A stretch of DNA of 64,000 bases from Myxococcota bacterium. Its GTDB lineage: Bacteria > Myxococcota_A > UBA9160 > UBA6930. A program made the translations under genes and the position numbers. The DNA is taken from contig JANQOX010000005.1 of the NCBI GenBank assembly GCA_028285625.1, forward strand, positions 62,001-126,000, written 5' to 3'. The notes below the pieces were generated by a model. The model was not told the DNA's origin and did no database searches. It was given only the letters and a program-made list of their open reading frames with translations. Below, piece after piece: positions 9,090 through 17,650 of this stretch (within the stretch, counting starts at the first letter, position 1; each line of letters starts with the position of its first letter).

Positions 9090-11252
9090 ATGTCGATCGC
9101 CCTCGTCGAAGAGCACCGGGAGCTCGCCCGCGTGGCGCGCGCCTTTCTCGAAGCCCACGGGGCCCGCGCGGCGGCGAGAGCGCAGCTCGAGGCCCCCGGT
9201 GACCGCCTGCCCGAGTTCTGGAAGGAGATGGCCGAGCTCGGCTGGATGGGGCTCCACGTGGACGAAGCCCACGCCGGCCAGGGTTTCGGGCTGCCGGAGC
9301 TCTCGATCGTGCTCGAAGCGCTGGGCCATGCGGCGGCCCCCGGGCCCTTCCTGCCCACCGTGTTGACCTCGGCGCTGCTCGTCGAATGCGGAAGCGATGC
9401 CGCATGCGAAGCCCACCTGCCCGGGCTGGCCGACGGCTCGCTCGTGGCGGCCGCGGCCCTGGGTGGCGATCTGGCCCTCGATGAAGACGGCAAGCTCTCG
9501 GGCTCGGCCGGCCTCGTGCTCGGCGCCGAACTCGCAGGCTTGCTTGCGCTTCGCGCGGGCGACGACGTCGCGCTCGTTCGAGCAGATGCCCCGGGCGTGA
9601 CGGTGGTGGTTCAGAAGAACGTCGACCCGACCCGACGGGTCGCGGCAGTCGTCTGCGAGGGAGTCGAAGTCGCCGAGCAGGACCGGCTGAGCGGGGCGGC
9701 AAAGCCTCTCGCTCGTCTGGCGCGCGCCCTGTCTGCGGCCGAGGCCGCGGGCGGCGCGCGCGCCTGCACCGAGATGGCGACCGACTACGCGAAGGAACGT
9801 CGCCAGTTCGGCCGGCCGATCGGCACCTTCGGCCCGGTCAAGCACCACTGCGCGAACATGCTCGTCGCGACCGAGGGCGCCACGGCCGGAGCCTGGGGTG
9901 CCGTCCGCGACGACCTCGACGCCGATCAGGCCGACCTCGCGGCGGCCACGGCGTGCGCCCTGGCACTGCCCGCCCTCGCGCTTTGCGCCAACCTGAACGT
10001 CCAGGTCCATGGCGGCATCGGCTACACCTGGGAACACGACGCCCACCTCTACGTTCGTCGTGCGATCGCGCTCGAGGCCGTCTTCGGCCCGGTGGATGCT
10101 GCGCGCGAAGACGTGGCGCGGCTGCTCGGCCAAGGGGTCCGCACCAAGGCCACGATCGAATTGCCTGCCGAGGCCGACGCCTATCGCGAAGAGGCCCGCG
10201 CGTTCGTCGAGCGCTACCAGGCGCTGCCCGAAGCCGAGCGGCGGCCGGCGCTCTGCGAGAGCGGCTACCTCGTTCCGCACTGGCCGCGGCCGTGGGGGCG
10301 CGACGCGGGGCCGGTCGAGCAACTGGTGATCGAGGAGGCGTTCCGCGGGGTGAAGCGCCCGAACCTCTCCATCAGCGCGTGGAACACGCTGACGATCGCC
10401 CAACACGGAAACGCCGATCAGCTCGAGCGCTTCGTTCGCCCGAGCCTGCTGGGCGAGATCGAGTTCTGTCAGCTCTTCAGCGAGCCGGGCGCGGGCTCCG
10501 ACGCGGCCGCGGTGCAGACGCGAGGCACGAAGGTCGACGGCGGATGGCGCGTCACCGGGCAGAAGGTCTGGACGAGCCTCGCCCACCGTTGCTCCCATGG
10601 CTTTGCGACGGTGCGCACGGATTCCTCTGGGCCCAAGCACCAGGGCATCACCATGATGGTGATCGACCTGAAGGCGGACGGCGTCGAGGTGCGGCCCCTG
10701 CGCCAGCTCACCGGGCACTCGGACTTCAACGAGGTGTTCTTCGATGACGTGTTCGTCCCGGACTCCGACGTGGTGGGACCGGTCGACCAGGGGTGGACGG
10801 TGGCGCGCAACACGCTCGGCAACGAGCGCATCTCGCTCGGAGGCGGGACCGAGGGCGGCATGGCGGGGGGGCCGGACCTCGTGTCCATCCAGCAGCGATA
10901 CGCACCGAGTGATGCGGGCGTCGCGCGCGAGGTGGGGGCCATGGCCGCCGAGAACGAGGCGATCGTGCTCATGAACCTGCGCGGCGTGATCCGCGCGGTC
11001 GAGGGCTCCGAGCCCGGGGCCGAGGCCAACGTCACCAAGCTCCTGGGCTCGGAGCTGGTCCAGCGCAAGGCCGCGTTGATGAGCCGGGTCGTGGGGACCG
11101 CGGCCGCCGTGCGAGAGGGAGAGGCGCGTCGCATCCCCACCTGGCAGATGGCCACGCTCGGCGCCACGATCGGTGGCGGCACGTCCGAGGTCCTGCGCAA
11201 CCAGATCGGCGAGCGCCTGCTGGGTCTGCCCCGCGATCCACTCATCCAATAG
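9090..11252 (+). CDS. Two-domain acyl-CoA dehydrogenase (fused FadE type)
   Basis: A 720-residue fusion of two acyl-CoA dehydrogenase domains. The first spans about residues 1-360 and ends with YAKERRQFGRPIG and HGGIGYTWEHDAHLYVRRA. The second spans about 370-720 and contains AGSDAAAVQTRG, VTGQKVWTSLAH and LGATIGGGTSEVLRNQIGER. Each half alone is a full-length family member. Similar fused enzymes (for example mycobacterial FadE34) oxidise bulky steroid side-chain CoA thioesters, which fits the content of the window but is inference. ATG at 9090 follows GAGGAA. An enoyl-CoA hydratase starts 9 bp after the stop, so dehydrogenation and hydration are probably successive steps. Confidence 0.93.
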   Translation: MSIALVEEHRELARVARAFLEAHGARAAARAQLEAPGDRLPEFWKEMAELGWMGLHVDEAHAGQGFGLPELSIVLEALGHAAAPGPFLPTVLTSALLVECGSDAACEAHLPGLADGSLVAAAALGGDLALDEDGKLSGSAGLVLGAELAGLLALRAGDDVALVRADAPGVTVVVQKNVDPTRRVAAVVCEGVEVAEQDRLSGAAKPLARLARALSAAEAAGGARACTEMATDYAKERRQFGRPIGTFGPVKHHCANMLVATEGATAGAWGAVRDDLDADQADLAAATACALALPALALCANLNVQVHGGIGYTWEHDAHLYVRRAIALEAVFGPVDAAREDVARLLGQGVRTKATIELPAEADAYREEARAFVERYQALPEAERRPALCESGYLVPHWPRPWGRDAGPVEQLVIEEAFRGVKRPNLSISAWNTLTIAQHGNADQLERFVRPSLLGEIEFCQLFSEPGAGSDAAAVQTRGTKVDGGWRVTGQKVWTSLAHRCSHGFATVRTDSSGPKHQGITMMVIDLKADGVEVRPLRQLTGHSDFNEVFFDDVFVPDSDVVGPVDQGWTVARNTLGNERISLGGGTEGGMAGGPDLVSIQQRYAPSDAGVAREVGAMAAENEAIVLMNLRGVIRAVEGSEPGAEANVTKLLGSELVQRKAALMSRVVGTAAAVREGEARRIPTWQMATLGATIGGGTSEVLRNQIGERLLGLPRDPLIQ

Positions 11253-11261
11253 GAGAACGCC

Positions 11262-12239
11262 ATGGCCTCGGACGACGAGAAGGCCCCGCCGCACCGCATG
11301 GTGAAGTGGTCGCCGCCCTACCGGCGCGAGCACGTCGAGCAGCCCGAGTTCGACCTCGTCGAGATCGAGCGCGACGGACCGATCGGCCGGATCGTCTTGA
11401 ACTCGCCCGAGAAGCGGAACCCGCTCGGCTACGAGCGGCTGCTGCAGATCGAGATGGCCGCCAAGCTGCTCGAGCTCGACGAGGAGGTCCGGGTCATCCT
11501 CCTCAAGGGCCAGGGTCCGTGTTTCTCGGCGGGGTACGACATCACGCCCGTCAAGAAGGGGGAGCGCGCCCGGAACTTTCCGCCCGGGGGCTACATCCAC
11601 CCCGAGCGCGACCGCCTTTGGCAGTCCTACGACCTCGAGCACGCCCGCGTCTACTGGACGTTGTTCGATCTGCAGAAGCCCGTGATCGCGCAGATCCACG
11701 GCGCGTGCCTGGCAGGGGGCACCGAGTTGGCTGGGTTCTGCGACCTCCGCGTGGTCGCCGAGGACGCCAAGATCGGCTGGCCGGTGGGGCGCAACTGGTC
11801 GCCGGGCAATCTGCAGTACCTGCCGTGGCTCGTCGGGATGACGCGCGCGAAGTACATGATGTTCACGTGTGAGCCCATGAGCGGCCGCGAAGCCGCCGAG
11901 TGCCAGTGGGCGTCGGAGGCGGTCGCCCCGGAGCGCCTCGAAGAACGCACCGAAGAACTCGCTCGGCAGATCGCGCTCACGCCGACCGATCTGATCATGC
12001 TGACCAAGCGCAGCATCAACCGACAGTTCGAGGTCATGGGTCTTCGCACCGGGATCGCGTCCAGCGTCGATCTGCTCGCGCTCTCGGCCTTTCGCGACAA
12101 GGGCCTCTACGCCTCTCGCAAGAAGGACGGCGGTGAGGGTGGCGACGAGTTTCTGAAGCGCGCGGAACGCGATGGGCTCAAGGCCGCGCTCGCCTGGCGC
12201 GAGGAGACCTTCGGCAACCGCTACCGCGACTCGGAGTAG
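11262..12239 (+). CDS. Enoyl-CoA hydratase/isomerase family protein
   Basis: A 325-residue crotonase-fold protein, longer than the usual 255-270 residues. The core runs from about residue 27 (FDLVEIERDGPIGRIVLNSP). The oxyanion-hole and CoA-binding region shows GPCFSAGYDITP and HGACLAGGTELAGFCDLR. The catalytic Glu expected in hydratases is not obvious, so dehydration, isomerisation or C-C cleavage remain possible. The C-terminal extension with YASRKKDGGEG is typical of a subgroup seen with acyl-CoA dehydrogenases. It is co-transcribed with the fused dehydrogenase upstream (9-bp gap, AGGAG before ATG). Confidence 0.92.
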   Translation: MASDDEKAPPHRMVKWSPPYRREHVEQPEFDLVEIERDGPIGRIVLNSPEKRNPLGYERLLQIEMAAKLLELDEEVRVILLKGQGPCFSAGYDITPVKKGERARNFPPGGYIHPERDRLWQSYDLEHARVYWTLFDLQKPVIAQIHGACLAGGTELAGFCDLRVVAEDAKIGWPVGRNWSPGNLQYLPWLVGMTRAKYMMFTCEPMSGREAAECQWASEAVAPERLEERTEELARQIALTPTDLIMLTKRSINRQFEVMGLRTGIASSVDLLALSAFRDKGLYASRKKDGGEGGDEFLKRAERDGLKAALAWREETFGNRYRDSE

Positions 12240-12401
12240 CTGCGGGCCGGGCCCCCGACCCGATTCGATCGCTGGCGCGAAATGACTGGGGGAGCCCAGC
12301 GCTTCCCTACTAGCGTATCCTCCAGTGGGGTGCGTGATGCGAACCTTGATCGATCGGTTGCTGCGGCTTCAGGTGTCTCCTTGCTCCTCGGAGTCGCCGG
12401 G

Positions 12402-13727
12402 GTGAGCCGGGTCTGGGCAGCGGTCGCCGCGGCATGGATGGTCGCCTTCGCCCTGGGGTGCGCGAGCGGTACGCCGCTGATGCCGGCGCCACGCATCTAC
12501 ACCGGAGACGCTCCGCGGCCGCTCTTTACGAGCGTCGACCCGGCTGCGCAGCCGGCTGCCATCGATCTGCTGTACGTCACGAACCGGGCCCCGTCGTCAC
12601 AGCAGGACGCGTCACTTCCCTATGGCTCCGAGCGTTCGCAGTCGCTGGCGTTTGGTTCCGTGAAGGTGGAGGTCGACCCGGAGCTCGACGGCGAGGCGTT
12701 CGCGGCCGAGAGCGTGCGGGCCGAACGCGACACCGAGATCGAGGTGACGCTCGGAGAAGCGAAGGAGCTCGGCCGATTCCCGCCGATCCCGTACGCCGTC
12801 GAGGTGACGGAAACCGGGCTTCGCCGCGCGTCGCCGGTGATGGACGTTCATGAGAAAGCGGCCGCCGACCTGCGCGCGGAGGCCATTCGACGGCTCGCGC
12901 AGGTGCCTCGCAAGGAGTTGGTGCTCTACGTGCACGGCTACGCCAACACGTTCGAGGACGCGGCGCTCACCATGGGCGAGATCTGTCACTTTCTCGGGCG
13001 CGAGTTCCTATGCGCGATCTTCAGTTGGCCGGCGGCGGGTGACGCCGGACTCCTTGCGGGCTACGAGGTCGACTACGAGTCGAGCGCGTTTTCCGTCCAG
13101 CACCTGAAGCAGTCCCTGCGGTTGCTGACGGAGATTCCGGGTCTCGAACGCGTGCATCTGCTTGCGCACAGCCGGGGCACCGGCCTGCTCAGCTCGGCGC
13201 TGCGCGAGTTGGGGATCGAGGCCTACGTCGCGGGCGACTCCTTGGCCGCTCGGTACAAGGTGAAGAACATCGTGCTGGCTGCACCGGACATGGACGTCCA
13301 GGTTGCAGGCGCGAAGATCTTCGGCATCGCCTCCGACCCCGGGATGCCCTTTGGCGGGGCGCCCAACCCGCGTGGCGAGTTCCCGCCCATGGACCTGCGC
13401 GTGACCGTCTACGCGTCGAAGGGCGACAAGGCGCTGAGTGCCTCGGAGCTGATCTTCGGCAGTGCGCTCCGGCTGGGCCGCGCCGACGTGGACGAGTTCA
13501 CGCCGCAGCAGGCGGCGCAGGCGGCCCGGCAGGCCTTCCTCGTGGACATCGTCGAGGTCAGGCACACGCCGGGGCTCATCGGCCACAGCTATTTCAAGGA
13601 CGACCCCGACGCGAGCGCCGACCTGATCTCGGTGATCCGCTACGGGCTGGCTCCGGGAGAGCCTGGGCGCCCTTTGAAGCGTGTGCAGCCGCCGTTCTGG
13701 AGAGTGGTTCCTCCGGACGATCGCTAG
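12402..13727 (+). CDS. Alpha/beta hydrolase (DUF900 type), probable lipoprotein
   Basis: A 441-residue serine hydrolase-fold protein. A GTG start at 12402 with GGAG 8 bp upstream gives a short signal peptide ending in the lipobox FALGC, so it is probably an envelope lipoprotein; reading from 12282 would add 40 residues with no signal logic. The DUF900 core shows LVLYVHGYANTFEDA (oxyanion region) and the nucleophile elbow AHSRG at about residue 260. The substrate is unknown. It heads a tight three-gene set with DUF2092 and DUF6515 proteins, 21 bp before the next gene, suggesting a joint role in the cell envelope. Confidence 0.85.
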   Translation: MSRVWAAVAAAWMVAFALGCASGTPLMPAPRIYTGDAPRPLFTSVDPAAQPAAIDLLYVTNRAPSSQQDASLPYGSERSQSLAFGSVKVEVDPELDGEAFAAESVRAERDTEIEVTLGEAKELGRFPPIPYAVEVTETGLRRASPVMDVHEKAAADLRAEAIRRLAQVPRKELVLYVHGYANTFEDAALTMGEICHFLGREFLCAIFSWPAAGDAGLLAGYEVDYESSAFSVQHLKQSLRLLTEIPGLERVHLLAHSRGTGLLSSALRELGIEAYVAGDSLAARYKVKNIVLAAPDMDVQVAGAKIFGIASDPGMPFGGAPNPRGEFPPMDLRVTVYASKGDKALSASELIFGSALRLGRADVDEFTPQQAAQAARQAFLVDIVEVRHTPGLIGHSYFKDDPDASADLISVIRYGLAPGEPGRPLKRVQPPFWRVVPPDDR

Positions 13728-13748
13728 AAGGATGGGGAGGAGAAGAGG

Positions 13749-14495
13749 ATGAGAGCGGCACTGAAGGTGCTCGCGGGCGCGCTGGCCCTGTTCGTTGCCA
13801 GCGAGATGGGCGCGCAGGACGCGGGCGCGCCGCCCAGGGTAGAGGACGTTCTGAAGCGCGCGTCGGCGCACCTCGACTCGCTGCAAACGGTGCGGTTTCA
13901 CGCCGAGGTCAACTTCGACGACGCGCTGCCCTCGGGCACCAAGATCCAGTACGCGGGCGCCATCGACATCGCCGCTCGGCGTGGCGGCCAGCTGTTCGTC
14001 GACTACCGCGACGATCTGAGTGCCCGCCGCCTCTGGGTCGACGACGGCGTGTTCACCCTGCTCGACCCGATCCGAGGTTTCTTCGCGACCCACCGGTCCC
14101 CTGGCCCCGTTCTCGGGCTTCTCGACGAGATGGAGGCTCGCTTCGGCGTGACTGCGCCGCTGGCGATCTTGATCGTGCCGGACTTCCAATCCGTGGTTCT
14201 GGCACGCACCCAGCGACGCCGCTGGGTCGGGCTGCACGATGTGGAGGGGATCGCCTGCCATCACCTCGCTCTTCGAGGCAAGACCGCAGACTGGCAGGTC
14301 TGGGTCGAGGACGGCGAGATCCCGTGGGTCCGCAAGGCGGTGGTGACGCATCGCAACCTGCCGGGCGCGCCACAGTTCGTCGCGGTGCTGATGGACTGGG
14401 AGGCCGACCCAGAGCTTCCGGCCGACCTGTTCGAGCCGGAACTCGGCGACGCCATGGAGATCGAGTTCCTCGAGATCGGAGGCCGGGACCAATGA
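13749..14495 (+). CDS. DUF2092 domain-containing exported protein
   Basis: A 248-residue protein with an N-terminal signal peptide (ALKVLAGALALFVASEMGAQ) and a body matching the DUF2092 pattern: DVLKRASAHLDSLQTVRFHA, then FVDYRDDLSARRLWVDDGVF and HHLALRGKTADWQVWVEDGE. DUF2092 proteins are predicted periplasmic and resemble LolA-like folds that bind lipids; the fold link is from general knowledge, not seen here. A strong purine-rich site precedes the ATG. Its stop overlaps the next start (ATGA), so it is coupled with the DUF6515 protein. Confidence 0.85.
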   Translation: MRAALKVLAGALALFVASEMGAQDAGAPPRVEDVLKRASAHLDSLQTVRFHAEVNFDDALPSGTKIQYAGAIDIAARRGGQLFVDYRDDLSARRLWVDDGVFTLLDPIRGFFATHRSPGPVLGLLDEMEARFGVTAPLAILIVPDFQSVVLARTQRRRWVGLHDVEGIACHHLALRGKTADWQVWVEDGEIPWVRKAVVTHRNLPGAPQFVAVLMDWEADPELPADLFEPELGDAMEIEFLEIGGRDQ

Positions 14496-15682
14496 AGTCG
14501 ACCCATCGGGTGATCGCAATGCTGGGCGTGGTTGCAGCCCTCGCCTGGCTCGCCGAGCCCGTGCTCGCGCGTGGCGGGTTCTCCGGTCGTGGCGGTGGAG
14601 GCGGGGCATCGGCCCACCAGGGTTCGCGCGGCGGCGGAAGCTTCTCGGGCGGCGGATTCTCCGGCGGCAGCTTCGGCTCGTCGCACGGTGGCGGTGGGGG
14701 CCAGCGTTCCGGTCAGTACGGCGGCAGAGGAGGGGGCCAACGCTCCGGTCAGTACGGCGGTGGCGGAGCGGGCCAGCGGTCCGGCCAATACGGAGGCGCC
14801 AGCGGTCAGGCCGGACGCTCGGCGACGGCGGGGGGCCGCCAGTCCTCCGCGAGCGATCGGCAAGGGAGTCGGCAGTCCTCCGCGAGCGATCGACAAGGGA
14901 GTCGGCAGTCCTCCGCGAGCGACCGGCAGTCGAGCGCCCAGGGCCGGCAGGACGACCGGGAGTCCAGCGCTCAGGGTCGCCAGGACGACAGGGAGTCCAA
15001 CGCGCAGGGCCGCCAGGACGATCGTGACGCGGCGTACCAGGACCGCCAGGACGACCGCGACGCTGCGGCGCAGGATCGGCAGAACGAGCGCGATGACGCC
15101 GCCCAGGACCGTCAGGACTACCACTCGGAGAATCGCGAAGACTGGCAGGACGAGAGCGACGAGCGCCGCGACGAGCGGCAGGACTTCTACGAGGACGAGA
15201 TCGAAGACGACTGGTGGGACGACGACGACAACACCGGGCTGGCAATCCTGGGAGGCATGGCCATCGGCGCGGCGGTCGCGTCGATCAACGAGCCGACCAC
15301 CGCGACCACCGTCTCGGGTACGCAGTATCAGTACGCGCCTTCGAGTGGGACGTGGTACGAACCGGCGCCGACGGGCCAGGGCTATACCGTCGTTGCACCA
15401 CCCGCCGGTGCCACGGTGTCCACGCCGCCGCCCCAGTCGACCGAGATCTCGTCCGGCGGTGCGACCTATGAGGAAGCGGACGGCAGCTACTACAAGAAGA
15501 CCGAGACCGGGTACGAGGTCGTGGCTCCGCCGACGGGTACGAGCGTCACCGAGCTTCCCGAAGGGGCGTCGGCCAAGAAGGTCGACGGCACCAACTACTT
15601 CGTGAAGGGCGACACCTGGTACCGGCCGTTCTACAGTGGCAGCGAGGTCGTCTACGTCGTTGCGGAGGCGCCCCAGGGCTAG
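14492..15682 (+). CDS. DUF6515 family exported protein with Gly-rich and Arg/Asp/Gln repeats
   Basis: A 396-residue protein. A signal peptide ends near VLARGG, followed by a Gly/Ser-rich segment (about residues 25-110). Next comes a long charged repeat region (about 112-245) made of SASDRQGSRQS and AQGRQDDRES units. A short hydrophobic stretch GLAILGGMAIGAAVASI follows at about 250-267. The C-terminal region contains DGTNYFVKGDTWYRPFYSGS, the DUF6515 signature. The charged repeats should be disordered or helical. It overlaps the DUF2092 gene by four bases. Function is unknown; a surface or periplasmic matrix role is a guess. Confidence 0.82.
   Translation: MKSTHRVIAMLGVVAALAWLAEPVLARGGFSGRGGGGGASAHQGSRGGGSFSGGGFSGGSFGSSHGGGGGQRSGQYGGRGGGQRSGQYGGGGAGQRSGQYGGASGQAGRSATAGGRQSSASDRQGSRQSSASDRQGSRQSSASDRQSSAQGRQDDRESSAQGRQDDRESNAQGRQDDRDAAYQDRQDDRDAAAQDRQNERDDAAQDRQDYHSENREDWQDESDERRDERQDFYEDEIEDDWWDDDDNTGLAILGGMAIGAAVASINEPTTATTVSGTQYQYAPSSGTWYEPAPTGQGYTVVAPPAGATVSTPPPQSTEISSGGATYEEADGSYYKKTETGYEVVAPPTGTSVTELPEGASAKKVDGTNYFVKGDTWYRPFYSGSEVVYVVAEAPQG
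14699..14938 (+). repeat. In-frame tandem repeats inside the DUF6515 gene
   Basis: Two repeat sets keep the reading frame. Three copies encoding GQRSGQYGG lie in about 14699-14800. Three 33-bp copies encoding SSASDRQGSRQ begin at 14840, 14873 and 14906, the last diverging after about 20 bp. The near-identity of the 33-bp units implies recent slippage expansion, so copy number may vary between strains. Degenerate QGRQDDRES units continue to about 15110. Confidence 0.85.
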
Positions 15683-15707
15683 GCAAGCGCACTCGCGCGG
15701 TACGCGT

Positions 15708-16481
15708 TCAGGCCTCGTTCTTGCGGAAGATCTTGCGCACGGCGGCGCGCCCCTCTTCGCTTCGCAGGGCCCGCGCGGCCAGTTTCAGTTCACTGCGGAG
15801 GTGCGCGTCGAGGTCGTCCAGCAGGTCGGCGCGCGTCAACAAGCGCTTCGTCTGCTGCGAGGCCAGCGGCGCGATCTCCGCGATCTTGTGACAGTACGCG
15901 ACGAAGGCCTCGTGGAGGTCCTCGTCGGCGACCACTTCGCCGACGATGCCGAGCGCCAGGGCCTCGTCTGCGCCGTGCATTCTGGGCTCGAGCAGGAAGC
16001 GCATGGCCCGCTCTCGGCCGATCGCCTGGGGAAGCGTCCAGGAGAGCCCGCAGTCGGGTGACGTGCCCACGCGCGCGTAGCCCGGGTGGAAGCGCGCGCT
16101 CGTGCCGGCGATGCGGATGTCGGTACACAAGGCCAGGGAGAGGCCGGCGCCGATGGCGATGCCGCCCACGCCCGCGACGATCGGTTTCTCGCAGTCCACC
16201 CGCATGCCACGAACCAGCCGCACCACACGGTCGGCCATGGCGGCACCCTCGGAGGCGTCGGCGGGCACGCCCAGGTCGGCGCCGGCACAGAAGGCGTCGC
16301 CTGCCCCGGTGAGTCCGACCACGCGCACCTCGTCGTCCTTGGCCGCCGTCTCGACGGCTTCGACGATCGCCCGGACGAGGTCGTTCGAGAGTGCGTTCTT
16401 CTTCGCCGGCCGGTTCATCGTGAGGATTCGAACGTGCCCACTCGTCTCTTCGAGGAGCACCGGCTCCGTCACTTCGCTCAT
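15708..16481 (-). CDS. Enoyl-CoA hydratase/isomerase
   Basis: A 257-residue crotonase-fold protein of normal length. It shows LTMNRPAKKNALSNDLVRAI, the oxyanion-hole segment GAGDAFCAGADLG, and GVGGIAIGAGLSLALCTDIR. The usual hydratase Glu pair is not evident, so hydratase, isomerase or another crotonase activity is possible. ATG at 16479-16481 overlaps the stop of the LLM gene upstream (ATGA). Reading further upstream to 16583 adds only residues antisense-like in character and is rejected. The two genes form an operon that diverges from the acyl-CoA synthetase gene. Confidence 0.92.
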   Translation of the reverse strand: MSEVTEPVLLEETSGHVRILTMNRPAKKNALSNDLVRAIVEAVETAAKDDEVRVVGLTGAGDAFCAGADLGVPADASEGAAMADRVVRLVRGMRVDCEKPIVAGVGGIAIGAGLSLALCTDIRIAGTSARFHPGYARVGTSPDCGLSWTLPQAIGRERAMRFLLEPRMHGADEALALGIVGEVVADEDLHEAFVAYCHKIAEIAPLASQQTKRLLTRADLLDDLDAHLRSELKLAARALRSEEGRAAVRKIFRKNEA

Positions 16482-17530
16482 GTCGGTCTCCGATCGCGAC
16501 TTCCCGTGAGTTCGGCCATCAGCTCCATGGCTTCGGGCTGGAGGCTCGAGAGGATCAGGCCCGTGGCCCCGGAGCGCTCCCACTCCGGGTAGCGCTCACG
16601 GATTCGCTGCGGCGGTCCCACCAGCGAGCCCTCGTCGCAGTACTCGTCGGGGACGGCTTCGATGGCCTCGCGCTTGCGGCCGGCGAGGTAGAGCTCCTGG
16701 ATCTTCGCGGCGGCTTCGGGGTAGCCGCGTCGCACCATCATGTCGTTGTGGAAGTTCTTGTCGCGGTGGCCCATGCCGCCCACGTACAGGGCGATGCCGG
16801 GCTTCATCCGCGCAAAGGCGCTCGCCACGTCGTCGGTGACGCGAACCCCCACCATCGGCTGGATCTCGAAGTCGGCCAGGCCCTTGCCTCCGCCGGCACG
16901 CCGAAATCCCTCCGCCAGCCACGGCTCGTAGAGATCCATCATGCCCGGCACGAAGGCCAGCGGGAACCACCCGTCGGCGATCTCGGCGGTGAGCTTCACG
17001 TTGCTCTCGCTGCCGGTCCCCAGCCAGATCGGAATCTCCGGGTTCATGTGCAGGATGGACTGGAGCGGCTTGCCGATGCCGAGCGCGCCCTCGCCCGTAT
17101 AGGGCAGCGAGATCTCCTTGCCCTCGTGGGTGACCGGTGCCTCGCGCGCGAAGATCTTGCGCATGATCGAGACGTAGTCGCGGATGCGCCAATAGGGGCG
17201 TCCCCACGGTTGGCCGTACCAGCCTTCGACGATCTGCGGGCCGCTGACCCCGATCCCCGCGATGAAGCGGCCCCCGCCGGCGAGCGCGTCGATGGTGGCG
17301 GCCTGCATCGCCGCCATGGCCGGCGTTCGCCCGGCCAGCTGCATGATCGCCGTGCCCAGGCGGATGCGCTCGGTCACCGCCGCGAGATAGGCGAGCGGCG
17401 AGGTCGCGTCGGACCCGTAGGCCTCGGCCGTCCAGACGGCGTCGAAGCCCAGCGCCTCGGCGCGCTGCACCACCTCCACCGGCAGGCTCATCTCGGCCCC
17501 CGAGTATCCGAGCATCAGGCCGAGCTTCAT
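16478..17530 (-). CDS. LLM class F420/flavin-dependent oxidoreductase
   Basis: A 350-residue luciferase-like TIM barrel. It starts MKLGLMLGYSGAEMSLPVEV, has IRLGTAIMQLAGRTPAMAAM and the GGGRFIAGIGVSGPQ loop, and continues with IPIWLGTGSESNVKLTAEIA. The overall pattern is that of F420-dependent members that reduce or oxidise at activated C-C or C-O bonds, but FMN use cannot be excluded. It is translationally coupled to the enoyl-CoA hydratase downstream, suggesting action on a CoA-bound intermediate. It faces the acyl-CoA synthetase across 120 bp. GGAGGAC lies upstream of the ATG. Confidence 0.92.
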   Translation of the reverse strand: MKLGLMLGYSGAEMSLPVEVVQRAEALGFDAVWTAEAYGSDATSPLAYLAAVTERIRLGTAIMQLAGRTPAMAAMQAATIDALAGGGRFIAGIGVSGPQIVEGWYGQPWGRPYWRIRDYVSIMRKIFAREAPVTHEGKEISLPYTGEGALGIGKPLQSILHMNPEIPIWLGTGSESNVKLTAEIADGWFPLAFVPGMMDLYEPWLAEGFRRAGGGKGLADFEIQPMVGVRVTDDVASAFARMKPGIALYVGGMGHRDKNFHNDMMVRRGYPEAAAKIQELYLAGRKREAIEAVPDEYCDEGSLVGPPQRIRERYPEWERSGATGLILSSLQPEAMELMAELTGSRDRRPT

Positions 17531-17650
17531 GGCCGTCCTCCTGCCCGCGAACGTCACGCGGGTCCGGCGAGCCGCGGACCTCTTCCTCGCGACCGTCAAA
17601 TTAGTATCATGGTTTTGCCGATCGGCACAACGGCGAGGGCGACGACGCAC

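Noticed and set aside
8544-11699. Long minus-strand open frame opposite the acyl-CoA dehydrogenase
   Set aside because: It is antisense to clear family motifs, has no ribosome site or recognisable domain, and is explained by high GC at third codon positions.
14840-14938. Regularly spaced 33-bp repeats resembling a CRISPR start
   Set aside because: The repeats are contiguous without spacers, keep the reading frame and encode SSASDRQGSRQ inside a protein gene.
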